From: an uncultured Megamonas sp.
Lineage (GTDB): Bacteria > Bacillota > Negativicutes > Selenomonadales > Selenomonadaceae
Reading direction: 5' to 3'
Assembly (NCBI GenBank): GCA_900554895.1
Contig: USIX01000054.1
Location: 1-13,817 of the forward strand
DNA length: 13,817 nucleotides
Below are positions 1-7,051 of this stretch, piece by piece. How positions within the stretch are numbered: the stretch's first letter is position 1; each line of letters starts with the position of its first letter. The notes beneath the pieces are model-generated. The model saw only the letters and a list, made by a program, of their open reading frames with translations. It searched no databases and was not told the DNA's origin. Both the position numbers and the translations under genes were made by a program.

Positions 1-330
1 TTCAAAAACTCGCTACGCTCAAACAGTTTGAACTAAAATCACAGCTAAAAAATCCTAATCTTCAATAGCCTTACGGCTACCAGAAAATATTCTAAAATGC
101 GGAATAAATTTAACGTGATTATTTCTGTTAGTGCTGACAGCTCAATTTTAATTCTTGCTGAGAAACCGAAGCACGAACCAAATTCCAAGCGTTTCGAGCC
201 GTTGTATCGACTAAATTTATAGAAGTGACTAGAAGGCTTGCCCAGTGCAGCGGTAGCGAAACGTTAAAAGTTTTTTTATGATAGCTCTTTACGATTTATC
301 GTTTAGAGATATCTTATACCTTTAGGTGAT

Positions 331-380
331 TTTGGGGTTCGTTTTTCTTTTGACTTTTCAAAAGAAAAATGAACCCCAAA
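331..380. repeat. 23-bp near-perfect hairpin
   Basis: Positions 331-353 (beginning TTTGGGGTTC) are the reverse complement of 358-380 (ending GAACCCCAAA) at 22 of 23 positions; the one exception can form a G-U pair. The loop is CTTT (354-357). No gene lies directly upstream that would need a terminator, although a T-rich stretch follows at about 387-399. It could terminate transcription arriving from outside the window, or be a dispersed palindromic repeat. Confidence 0.7.
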
Positions 381-421
381 TGGAAATTTAATTTTTTTCT
401 AATGCTGCTCTAATAATTATA

Positions 422-430
422 TGGTATTAT
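422..430 (+). promoter_or_regulatory. Extended -10 promoter for the Pro/His-rich gene
   Basis: TGGTATTAT has the TGn extension plus a -10 hexamer TATTAT at 425-430. No good -35 hexamer sits 17 bp upstream, which extended -10 promoters tolerate. The predicted start of transcription is near 437, giving a leader of about 48 bases that carries the FNR-like palindrome and the ribosome binding site. Confidence 0.4.
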
Positions 431-443
431 AAAAAAAATGAAA

Positions 444-457
444 TTGATAAACATCAA
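444..457. promoter_or_regulatory. FNR/CRP-family operator-like palindrome
   Basis: The 14 bases TTGATAAACATCAA match the FNR consensus TTGATnnnnATCAA exactly. The site is downstream of the candidate -10 at 425-430, so if it is bound there the expected effect is repression of the gene at 485. Binding by an FNR/CRP-family protein is inferred; in an AT-rich leader a chance match is possible. Confidence 0.4.
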
Positions 458-484
458 AAATCAAATATAAAGGGAGGTTTTTAT

Positions 485-730
485 ATGTACAAGAAATTAT
501 TGATTGCACTGAGTTTCGCTTTTGTTATCGGTGTTCCGTTTGTCGGTGCCAGTGAAGTACAGGCTGCACCGCCACCGCCGCATCACCGCATGGGTCCGCC
601 GCCACCGCGTCATCATGTTGACCCGCCAGCTCCGCCGGCTGAGATTACGCTGGAAAGACTGCGCCGGGGTGAAAGACCTGTTCCGCCTCCACCGCCACCT
701 CCTCCACTGCGTCCGCATCATCACAGATAA
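485..730 (+). CDS. Small exported Pro/His-rich protein
   Basis: An 81-residue protein with a clear Sec signal peptide: two lysines at residues 3-4, a hydrophobic core from about 5 to 21, and a likely cleavage after an A near residue 27-28. The mature part is about 53 residues, dominated by proline and histidine. It has PPPP blocks, two HH pairs, a run of eight prolines near residues 67-74, and ends in HHHR. A short charged stretch (about 53-64) lies in the middle. The strong ribosome binding site AGGGAGG (471-477) fixes the start. I do not recognise the family. The histidine clusters suggest binding of nickel, zinc or copper, and the proline blocks an extended wall-spanning or adhesive shape; both are inference. 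The run of prolines would be expected to need EF-P for translation. Low complexity limits any homology claim. Confidence 0.75.
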   Translation: MYKKLLIALSFAFVIGVPFVGASEVQAAPPPPHHRMGPPPPRHHVDPPAPPAEITLERLRRGERPVPPPPPPPPLRPHHHR

Positions 731-736
731 ACTTAT

Positions 737-783
737 AAAGAGCCAGACATTAAATTGCAATGTATTTAATGCTATGGCTCTTT
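737..783 (+). terminator. Hairpin between Pro/His gene and LD-carboxypeptidase
   Basis: AAAGAGCCA (737-745) pairs with TGGCTCTTT (775-783), and inside it CATTAAAT (748-755) pairs with ATTTAATG (764-771). It starts 6 bases after the stop codon. The tail after the stem is only TTT-ATT-like, so termination may be partial. The next gene starts 31 bases later, leaving little room for a separate promoter. Some read-through into the carboxypeptidase gene is therefore likely. Confidence 0.7.
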
Positions 784-814
784 ATTAATGAAAACAAGAT
801 GATTAGAGGTTATT

Positions 815-1849
815 ATGAATTATTTATTAAAAATTTTTACCGTTCTTTTTATATGTATAATACTGTTTAACGGTACGGTTTTTGCCGGTATCAGTGAACA
901 GCCTGTTTTTAAAGGAAATACTTTAAAACAAGGGGACTGTATCGGCATTGTCGCACCTGCTTCGGGTATGGACGGCTTGGATATTTCTCCGGCGGTACAT
1001 AAACTGCAAAGCTGGGGTTACAAAGTAAAACTTGCGCCGAATTTGTATAACCAATCAGGCTATCTTGCCGGAAGCGATAAGGAACGTGCCGCTGACTTGA
1101 ATGCGTTTTTTGCCGACGATGAAGTTAAGGCGATTTTGTGTCTGCGCGGCGGTTACGGCAGTGAACGTATTTTGGATTTACTCGATTACGAAATGATAAG
1201 ACAGCATCCGAAAATGCTTATCGGTTACAGCGATATAACGGCATTGCATGCAGCTTTATGGGAAAAATGCCGCCTGGTCGGCGTGCATGGAGCGATGGTC
1301 ATCGATATCAACGACAACTCGCCGAATTATACGGATGAACAGCTCAAACACGGGCTTTCTTCCACCGTTATAAGCAGCAGCGGTACATTTATTCTGCCGG
1401 AAGACCATCGGCTGGAAGTTTTACGCGAAGGAACGGCTGAAGGCAGACTGATAGGCGGCAATTTAAGTGTAATCGCTGCGCTTTGCGGTACACCGTATGC
1501 TTTGAACGGCACCGACTGTATTTTATTTTTAGAAGAAGTAGGTGAAGATTCCTATGCTATCGACCGCATGATGTGGCAGCTATGGCAAAGCGGAATTTTA
1601 AAAAATGTAAAAGGTATTGTCATCGGCAATCTGCGCCGCTGCGAACCACTTACCCCGCAGCCGTACGACTATTCCGTAAAACAGGTTTTTGCCCATTATG
1701 CCGAACTTGCCCAAATACCGCTACTCTACAATCTGCCGGTAGGTCATGGTTCTGTCAACGGTTTTCTGCCGCTGGGCGTCAAAACGAAAATTATTGCCGA
1801 CTACAATAATCCGCAACTGATTATCACCGAAAATTATGCCGAAAAATAA
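815..1849 (+). CDS. ldcA: Exported S66-family LD-carboxypeptidase
   Basis: A 344-residue serine peptidase of family S66 (LdcA/MccF). Members cleave the L,D bond that releases the terminal D-alanine of murein tetrapeptides during cell-wall recycling; MccF relatives cleave other amide bonds. The conserved N-terminal strand (IGIVAPAS, 43-50) is followed by RGGYGS (111-116). The nucleophile is Ser139 in GYSD, with Glu240 in LEE and His311 in GHG as the rest of the expected triad. Family members are typically cytosolic and begin near the IGIVAPAS strand. This one carries about 25 extra hydrophobic residues (LFICIILFNG then VFAG) that look like a signal peptide, so it probably acts outside the membrane. 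AGAGG at 805-809 supports the start. It follows another exported protein across a leaky-looking hairpin. The symbol is by family only. Confidence 0.88.
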   Translation: MNYLLKIFTVLFICIILFNGTVFAGISEQPVFKGNTLKQGDCIGIVAPASGMDGLDISPAVHKLQSWGYKVKLAPNLYNQSGYLAGSDKERAADLNAFFADDEVKAILCLRGGYGSERILDLLDYEMIRQHPKMLIGYSDITALHAALWEKCRLVGVHGAMVIDINDNSPNYTDEQLKHGLSSTVISSSGTFILPEDHRLEVLREGTAEGRLIGGNLSVIAALCGTPYALNGTDCILFLEEVGEDSYAIDRMMWQLWQSGILKNVKGIVIGNLRRCEPLTPQPYDYSVKQVFAHYAELAQIPLLYNLPVGHGSVNGFLPLGVKTKIIADYNNPQLIITENYAEK

Positions 1850-1855
1850 GCTTCA

Positions 1856-1879
1856 TGGTATAATATTTTTCGATATAAT
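1856..1879 (+). promoter_or_regulatory. Promoter for the 112-residue protein gene
   Basis: TGGTATAAT is an extended -10 with a perfect TATAAT at 1859-1864, directly after the carboxypeptidase stop. A second TATAAT lies at 1874-1879. No strong -35 is visible. Either would give a very short leader before the AAGGGA ribosome binding site (1888-1893). Confidence 0.45.
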
Positions 1880-1902
1880 TACTATTGAAGGGATTTGATT
1901 AA

Positions 1903-2241
1903 ATGTTACCATTGAATTCGCAAAAAGCCATGTTTTCGGCAGAAGAAGCGGCTGTTATCCGCTTTACACTCAATGTGTTTCTTCAAACGGATTTTTCCGG
2001 ACTTACATCTAAAGAAGAAGAAACGAAAGCTAAAAATTCAGCTAAGGAAATAATCGACAAAATAACGGCAGGCGTAAACGATTTTAAATTCAGAGAACTC
2101 TGCGTCATGGCAGGAGCTACGGATAATATTATTTCTTTGATTGAAGACGGCGAGACTTTCGGCATCAGCAAAACGCAGCTGGACAATTGTAAATTCTTTT
2201 TGCCATCCATCAAGCAGAAACTCATTGAACTCGTAAAATAA
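1903..2241 (+). CDS. Small hypothetical cytosolic protein
   Basis: A 112-residue protein I do not recognise. It has no signal peptide or membrane segment and looks largely helical. A hydrophobic helix (about 15-27) is followed by a lysine/glutamate-rich stretch (about 36-55). Two cysteines, at about 67 and 96, are not in a metal-binding pattern. The start is supported by AAGGGA at 1888-1893. It has its own likely promoter and no terminator after it. The next gene also has its own promoter, so the two may be independent. No function is suggested by the neighbours, which are exported enzymes. Confidence 0.7.
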   Translation: MLPLNSQKAMFSAEEAAVIRFTLNVFLQTDFSGLTSKEEETKAKNSAKEIIDKITAGVNDFKFRELCVMAGATDNIISLIEDGETFGISKTQLDNCKFFLPSIKQKLIELVK

Positions 2242-2255
2242 TTTTTTTGATACCA

Positions 2256-2286
2256 TTGACTTGAAGTAAACTCTAAATGCTATAGT
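2256..2286 (+). promoter_or_regulatory. Promoter for the metallophosphoesterase
   Basis: TTGACT (2256-2261) and TATAGT (2281-2286) are separated by 19 bases, slightly long. The -10 carries a TGC extension, which compensates. The start of transcription would fall near 2293, giving a leader of about 58 bases that contains the 7-codon ORF. Confidence 0.5.
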
Positions 2287-2330
2287 ATATACAAATTTTA
2301 CTTTGATTTTACATTAAGGAGTATACTACT

Positions 2331-2354
2331 ATGATAATTGAGGTGATTTCATGA
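2331..2354 (+). CDS. 7-codon leader ORF coupled to metallophosphoesterase
   Basis: ATG at 2331 opens a reading frame encoding MIIEVIS, whose TGA stop overlaps the downstream ATG as ATGA (2351-2354). It has the better ribosome binding site of the two, AAGGAG at 2316-2321, nine bases before its ATG. The downstream gene's own site (GAGGTGA, 2340-2346) lies inside this mini-ORF. The arrangement suggests translational coupling: ribosomes ending here re-start on the enzyme gene. The peptide shows no run of one amino acid that would point to attenuation. It may also be chance. Confidence 0.35.
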   Translation: MIIEVIS

Positions 2355-3637
2355 AAAAATGGGGAATAGTTTTAATTGTTATCGTTATTGCGGCAGTGAT
2401 TGCGGTTATGAATTATGCACCGCTGAAAAATAAAATAGCACAGCAGTTCTTTGCTACAAAAGTTTATGCCCTGCTCAACAACGATGAGGTTATGAATTTG
2501 CATCAGGTCATTACCAGGGATAGCACAGACAGTCGAACCATTATGTGGCAGTCATTAAATGACCGTGATGATTTTATACTGGAATACGGCACTGATACAA
2601 AAGGCGATTTGATGTCTGCAGAACCGGCAAAATCCGTGCTGGATATCGACGGCAAGCAGATTTATGTTTACAGCGTAAATTTGACCGGCTTACATCCGGA
2701 TACCGAATATAATTACCGTGTCGGCTATGCGGACAGCCGTACGAATTGGTACAATCTGAAAACGGAAAACAGCACGAATGATAATTTTAAGGTTCTGATT
2801 TTCCCGGATTCGCAGTCAAATGAATATACGGACTGGAAAAATGTTGCCATGAATGCATGGCAAAACAATCCGGACAGCAGTTTTTTCATCAATATGGGAG
2901 ATTTGGTCGACAACGGCTATGATTTATCACAGTGGAACGCCTGGTTTGAAAGCGTATCAGATATGAATACGAAAATTCCGGTAGCACCGGTGCAGGGCAA
3001 TCATGAATTCTATACGACCGACTGGCAGGTGGATTTGCCGATTGCCTATAACAGCTTTTTTGATTTACCGTCAAACGGTACGGATAAATATAAAAATCTG
3101 TACTATTCTTTCGATTACGGCGATGTTCATTTTACAGTTCTCAATACGCAGGATGATGAAATCAAGGAATACGAACCTGATTTACTGCAGGATGAAATAA
3201 ACTGGCTTCGTCAGGATTTAGCTTCTACGACGAAAAAGTGGAAAATTGTTTTAATGCACCGAGACATTTTAAACTACAGCCGCGATGCCGCGCCGCTTGA
3301 CGGTGTAAGCTTTTCCCGCCACGGCGAAACATATATGCCGATTTTTGACGAATATAATGTTGATGCAGTGCTTACCGCTCATTTGCACACATATCGCCGT
3401 CGTGCACTGCTGCGTGATTTTACACCGAGCGATCAGGGAACGCTATATATTCTGACCGGTGTTGCCGGCAATGTGCGCTATCCGAGCCTATGGCATGAAA
3501 ATCCGCTGGACGAATATGTTCCGCCGCAGCCTGAAACAGATAATTACATGATTATGGAAGCATCTGAAAACAGTCTGACTTTTACGGCTTATCTGCCGGA
3601 TAATACGCAAATGGATACGATAACAATTCAAAAATAA
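2351..3637 (+). CDS. Membrane-anchored PAP-like metallophosphoesterase
   Basis: A 428-residue calcineurin-fold phosphoesterase with an N-terminal purple-acid-phosphatase-type domain. Residues 5-21 are one hydrophobic segment after KK, a membrane anchor or uncleaved signal. Residues about 50-138 form a fibronectin-like domain (LTGLHPDTEYNYRV is typical). The catalytic domain follows with metal ligands in order: Asp153 in FPDSQ, Asp184 in GDLVD, GNHE 216-219 (Asn217, His218), His303 in LMHR, and His344/His346 in TAHLHTY. The family often has DxH in the first motif and GHxH in the last; here these read DSQ and AHLH, so metal use may differ. It should hydrolyse phosphate esters outside the membrane; the substrate is unknown. 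The coupled mini-ORF and a dedicated promoter precede it, and a strong terminator follows. Confidence 0.85.
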   Translation: MKKWGIVLIVIVIAAVIAVMNYAPLKNKIAQQFFATKVYALLNNDEVMNLHQVITRDSTDSRTIMWQSLNDRDDFILEYGTDTKGDLMSAEPAKSVLDIDGKQIYVYSVNLTGLHPDTEYNYRVGYADSRTNWYNLKTENSTNDNFKVLIFPDSQSNEYTDWKNVAMNAWQNNPDSSFFINMGDLVDNGYDLSQWNAWFESVSDMNTKIPVAPVQGNHEFYTTDWQVDLPIAYNSFFDLPSNGTDKYKNLYYSFDYGDVHFTVLNTQDDEIKEYEPDLLQDEINWLRQDLASTTKKWKIVLMHRDILNYSRDAAPLDGVSFSRHGETYMPIFDEYNVDAVLTAHLHTYRRRALLRDFTPSDQGTLYILTGVAGNVRYPSLWHENPLDEYVPPQPETDNYMIMEASENSLTFTAYLPDNTQMDTITIQK

Positions 3638-3681
3638 AAAAAACAATCTATGTTTCAATTCAGAAGCATAGATTGTTTTTT
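3638..3681. terminator. Bidirectional terminator between convergent genes
   Basis: AAAAAACAATCTATG (3638-3652) pairs perfectly with CATAGATTGTTTTTT (3667-3681) around a 14-base loop. It fills the gap between the converging phosphoesterase and hslO genes. The A-run and T-run give a U-tail on either strand, so it can end both transcripts. Confidence 0.9.
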
Positions 3682-3682
3682 G

Positions 3683-4558
3683 TTATTTCAGTTTTTCGGC
3701 TACATGCAAAAGAGCAGTAAGTTCTTCTTTGCTGAATTGATATTTTTCGCCGCAAAAATGACAGCAGACTTCGGCATGTCCGTCATCAATCAGTGATTGC
3801 AGGTCAGCTTTGTTCAACGTTACGAGCATATCCTCTATACGATGTTTGGAACACTGACATTTAAACGATAAATCCGTCGTTGTGAGATATTCAATATCAA
3901 AACCCTGCAGCAGCTGAGCGATAATGCCGCGCGCATCCAATCCTTCATGTACCATAGTGGAAACAGGTTTTATTTTACCGAGATTTTCTTCCAATCTGGC
4001 AATCGTTTCTTCGCTGGCATCCGGCAGCGGCTGAATAATAAACCCGCCTGCGGCTGCCGCTTTTAAATCAGTATCGACTAGTACGCCGAGTCCTACGCTT
4101 GACGGAGTCTGCTCAGAAATATATAAATACGATGTTAAATCTTCGGCAATTTCTCCTGTTACGATTTCACAACTGCCGGTAATCGGGTCCTTCAGTCCCG
4201 TAAAACGGGTAACAGATACAATTCCGGCACCGATGCCGCCGCCGACGTCAAGCTTGCCCATACTGTTTAACGGCAGGTTGACCTGCGGATGCTGAACGTA
4301 CCCGCGCACAAATCCCTCCGGTGTAGCATCAGCTACGACATTTCCGAGCGGACCGTCGCCGGTAAATTTCACAGTCAGACATTCTTTATTTTTCAAATTA
4401 GCAGCGAGAAGCAGTGCTCCCGTCATAGTGCGGCCCAATGCCGCTGAAGCAACAGGATAGCATTCATGGCGTCTAATTCCTTCATTCACCAGATTTGTCG
4501 TAACGGCGGCATGAACACGTACGCCGTCAGCAATAGCTTTAACTAAATGGTCTTTCAT
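3683..4558 (-). CDS. hslO: Hsp33 redox-switched chaperone
   Basis: A 291-residue Hsp33, the full family length. Hsp33 is a cytosolic holdase that turns on when oxidants release zinc from four C-terminal cysteines. These are present: Cys234 and Cys236 (KCQC) and Cys266 and Cys269 (CHFC), with one extra Cys at 265. The N-terminal body has the usual signature around GDGPLGNVVADA (67-78) and a glycine-rich stretch at 106-112. The start is fixed by GGGAGG (4564-4569), five bases upstream. It is a single gene between a bidirectional terminator and its own AT-rich promoter. In an anaerobe it would serve as defence against transient oxygen or hypochlorous acid. Confidence 0.96.
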   Translation of the reverse strand: MKDHLVKAIADGVRVHAAVTTNLVNEGIRRHECYPVASAALGRTMTGALLLAANLKNKECLTVKFTGDGPLGNVVADATPEGFVRGYVQHPQVNLPLNSMGKLDVGGGIGAGIVSVTRFTGLKDPITGSCEIVTGEIAEDLTSYLYISEQTPSSVGLGVLVDTDLKAAAAGGFIIQPLPDASEETIARLEENLGKIKPVSTMVHEGLDARGIIAQLLQGFDIEYLTTTDLSFKCQCSKHRIEDMLVTLNKADLQSLIDDGHAEVCCHFCGEKYQFSKEELTALLHVAEKLK

Positions 4559-4587
4559 TTTTTCCTCCCAGATAAATTATATATTAT

Positions 4588-4596
4588 AGTATATCA
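4588..4596 (-). promoter_or_regulatory. hslO: Extended -10 promoter for hslO
   Basis: On the minus strand the sequence reads TGATATACT: a TGn extension plus -10 TATACT (4593 down to 4588), followed at once by an overlapping TATAAT (4588 down to 4583). No clear -35 is present. It would give a leader of about 20-25 bases before hslO. Confidence 0.4.
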
Positions 4597-4639
4597 TACC
4601 TTTTTAATCAGTTTGGCACAATTTGATTGAACCGGGCAA

Positions 4640-4663
4640 TTTTCTTTATCGGTATAAAGAAAA
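4640..4663. repeat. AT-rich inverted repeat after EamA gene
   Basis: TTTTCTTTAT (4640-4649) and ATAAAGAAAA (4654-4663) form a perfect 10-bp stem with loop CGGT, 20 bases past the stop of the EamA gene. It lacks a GC-rich stem and a downstream T-run on the minus strand, so it would be a weak terminator at best. It could also be an operator upstream of hslO, about 80 bases from the hslO start. Confidence 0.4.
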
Positions 4664-4682
4664 ATAAACGATAAACAGAGAT

Positions 4683-5570
4683 TTATTTCATTTTACGCCT
4701 GAACGGTACGGAAAGCAAACCGAGTGCCAAAAGAACAATGACAAGTCCCGTAAAAGACAGCACCGTCGGTATTTCGGCGAAAAAGAATACACCGAAGAAC
4801 ATGGCGGCTACCGGTTCACTGGAAGCAAGTATTGCTACTTTGCCGGCTTCAATATAATTTAATGATACGGTGAACAGTATATATGGCAAAATAGAAGTAA
4901 CAAGTGAATGTAAAAGAAAGAAACTTCCCATTTCAAACGGCGCGCTTTCAATGATACCGCCGATTGTCCGCCAGTCGGCAAACGGCACTAAAACGATACC
5001 GACAGCAAGCAGACTGTATGCGGTAATAGTAAATGAATGGTATTTTTTCATCATGCCGATTTTGGAAAATATACTGTACGTACCGTAGAAAAATGCACCG
5101 AGCGTACCGATAAACAATCCGAACGGCGTCCATTTCACGCTGCCTATTTCCTCCAGTACGCCGCTTGATAGAACACAGCCGATTAAAGCCAGAATTACAC
5201 AGATAATTTTCTGCTTCGTAAGCTTTTCCCTGAAAATAACAGCAGCTAAACCGAGTACGAATACAGGTGCAAGACAGAGCAGAACAGCAGCAAGTGATAA
5301 AGTCAGTTCATTAATGGCTTCATTGTAGCACAGATTTAAGCCCAGCATACTGAAAATACCCGCACAGAGAAATATCCATAAATCAGATAATTTTATTCGC
5401 AGCAGTTTTTTATCTATAATGAACAGACCGGTAAATATAATAATCACGGCAGGAATGACCCTGCTTTCCACGATAGTCAGACTGTTCATGCCCAGCTCAG
5501 TAAAAATCCGCACAAAAACGCCGGCTGCGCCCCACATAATACCGGATAAAACCGGTAAAAGCTGTATCAT
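4683..5570 (-). CDS. EamA/DMT-family permease
   Basis: A 295-residue integral membrane protein of the drug/metabolite transporter superfamily, with about ten hydrophobic segments. It has the two-fold EamA repeat (about 5-138 and 150-290). The first repeat opens with GIMWGAAGVFVR and the second ends with a conserved helix pair around SSEPVAAMFFGVFFF (about 249-263). The C-terminus is basic (RRKMK), consistent with a cytosolic tail. Such proteins usually export amino acids, nucleobases or other small metabolites; the substrate cannot be read from the sequence. AGGAGGA sits ahead of the ATG, which is only 22 bases after the stop of the MFS gene, so the two exporters are co-transcribed. Only a weak hairpin follows. 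Confidence 0.9.
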   Translation of the reverse strand: MIQLLPVLSGIMWGAAGVFVRIFTELGMNSLTIVESRVIPAVIIIFTGLFIIDKKLLRIKLSDLWIFLCAGIFSMLGLNLCYNEAINELTLSLAAVLLCLAPVFVLGLAAVIFREKLTKQKIICVILALIGCVLSSGVLEEIGSVKWTPFGLFIGTLGAFFYGTYSIFSKIGMMKKYHSFTITAYSLLAVGIVLVPFADWRTIGGIIESAPFEMGSFFLLHSLVTSILPYILFTVSLNYIEAGKVAILASSEPVAAMFFGVFFFAEIPTVLSFTGLVIVLLALGLLSVPFRRKMK

Positions 5571-5592
5571 AAAAAAATTTCCTCCTTTTAAT

Positions 5593-7023
5593 TCACTGAT
5601 TTTGCCTCTGATATTTCGGTACGAAGTAAGCGAGAATAAAACAGATACCGGCTATGATAATATTAATCAGGTAAACATGATTTAAGGCAAAAAATAAAGC
5701 TTCACGCAACAAAGCATAATACATCGGCGCAGTATTATCATAAAAATCCTGCATGGTAACACCGGCCAAATTATGCCCATTAATAAAAATATCGGCATAA
5801 ATATTGACAACGGCACCGAGTATGGTAACACCAATCGTCTGTGCCAGCGTACGTGTCAGCATATTGAGTCCGACGGCAGCGCCGCGTTTATCGTATGATA
5901 CAGAGTCCTGTACAATAAAAGTAAGTGTATTGAGTGTACCGGAAAAACCGAAACCGAAGAAAAATACATATACCGCCATCCGCCAGAGCGGTGAATTAAT
6001 CTGAAGCGAATTTATCAGACAACAGCTGAAAATCAAAATAGCACAGGCTGTCATGACGATATATTTTGCTTCAAATTTTTTCATAAGGCGGGCAAGTGAA
6101 ACGGAACTCAGAAACCATGCGGCTGACGTGCCGATTAAAGATAAACCGGCAACTGTCGCACTGTAACCCATAATGGACTGAATGTGCAACGGCAGATAAA
6201 CACTGTTGGCTATCAAAATAAAAGAAACACCGAAAGTAATAGCATTGACAATCAGAGAATTTCTGTTAAGTATAAACAGCGGAACAATCGGCTCCAGCGT
6301 TTTCGTTTCCTGTAAATAGAAAATAATACCCGAAAAAAGCGCAATAATAAATAAAATCATGCTGAACATAAAATCATCGCTTATTGTCATTACGCCGTAA
6401 AGAAATGAGCCTATGGCAACGGAAAGTAAAACCGCACCGAGATAATCGATTTGAGGGTGTCCCTCACGTTTCTGTTCATGTACATAGCGGCTGAGAATAT
6501 AAATACAAAAGATACCAAAAGGGATATTGACGAAAAATATCCAGTGCCATGACAGATAATCAATTAAAAAACCGCCGAGCAGCGGACCGATAAGTCCGGC
6601 GATACCCCAGACTGTACTGATGCCGCCCTGAACAACGGAACGCTCCTCCAATGTAAAAATATCGCCGATTATTGTAAAGCCTATTGTTAAAATTGCTCCT
6701 GCTCCCATTCCCTGTACGATGCGGAAAAGCACGAGCTGAAGCATACTCTGCGCCAATCCGCACAGCATACTTCCAGCAAGAAAGATTAAAATGCCGATGA
6801 TGAACATGCGTTTTCTGCCGTACAAATCGGCAAGTTTACCGTAAATCGGTGTGGAAACGGCACTGGCGAGCAGATACAGCGAGAAAATCCAGCTAATCAT
6901 TTCAAAATTGTGCAGACTTTTAACAATTACCGGTGCAGCTGTAGACACAACAACGCCTTCAAAAGCACTTAAAAATATAGCGATTAAAATGGCAAAAGCA
7001 ATTTTCTTTTTAGTTTTGCTCAT
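5593..7023 (-). CDS. MFS efflux transporter, DHA2 (EmrB/QacA) type
   Basis: A 476-residue, highly hydrophobic proton-coupled transporter. Its length and about 14 membrane segments fit the DHA2 drug-export family. Visible motifs: motif A GKLADLYGRKRMF (62-74) in the loop after the second helix, motif B around Arg101 in LFRIVQGMGAGA (99-110), and antiporter motif C ending GPLLGG (146-151). The last helix ends in a short polar tail (YQRQNQ). The start is fixed by AAGGAGG (7029-7035). It is first in an operon with the EamA permease, pairing two exporters of different families. A palindrome-covered promoter and a leader hairpin lie upstream, so expression is probably induced by a ligand. The substrates are unknown; toxic organic compounds or antibiotics are usual for the family. 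Confidence 0.92.
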   Translation of the reverse strand: MSKTKKKIAFAILIAIFLSAFEGVVVSTAAPVIVKSLHNFEMISWIFSLYLLASAVSTPIYGKLADLYGRKRMFIIGILIFLAGSMLCGLAQSMLQLVLFRIVQGMGAGAILTIGFTIIGDIFTLEERSVVQGGISTVWGIAGLIGPLLGGFLIDYLSWHWIFFVNIPFGIFCIYILSRYVHEQKREGHPQIDYLGAVLLSVAIGSFLYGVMTISDDFMFSMILFIIALFSGIIFYLQETKTLEPIVPLFILNRNSLIVNAITFGVSFILIANSVYLPLHIQSIMGYSATVAGLSLIGTSAAWFLSSVSLARLMKKFEAKYIVMTACAILIFSCCLINSLQINSPLWRMAVYVFFFGFGFSGTLNTLTFIVQDSVSYDKRGAAVGLNMLTRTLAQTIGVTILGAVVNIYADIFINGHNLAGVTMQDFYDNTAPMYYALLREALFFALNHVYLINIIIAGICFILAYFVPKYQRQNQ

Positions 7024-7051
7024 AAAAACCTCCTTATTGACAGTATCAACA

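Larger units (their letters stand above)
1..484. other. Non-coding stretch before first gene
   Basis: I see no credible gene here: all six frames are broken by frequent stops and no start has a ribosome binding site until 485. It holds small inverted repeats. TTCAAA-A-ACT at 1-10 faces AGTTTGAA at about 25-32, and TAGCC/GGCTA with a 4-base loop lies at 66-79. CGTTTCG at 190-196 faces CGAAACG at 257-263. A long hairpin lies at 331-380. From about 400 the sequence is AT-rich and looks like the promoter and leader of the gene at 485. It could be a decayed element or an intergenic repeat family; a genome-wide search for copies would decide. Confidence 0.6.

Noticed and set aside
1..330. Remnant of a truncated gene running in from the left edge
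   Set aside because: The longest frame from base 3 stops after about 20 codons and the other frames stop sooner; no protein family can be recognised.
522..788. An 88-codon open frame overlapping the Pro/His-rich gene
   Set aside because: It lacks a ribosome binding site, and its Arg-rich product is the out-of-frame reading of CCG/CAC codons. The frame at 485 has a strong ribosome binding site and a signal peptide.
3890..3905. Palindrome GATATTCAATATC near 3890 as an operator
   Set aside because: It lies inside the hslO coding sequence, encodes conserved residues there and is far from any promoter.
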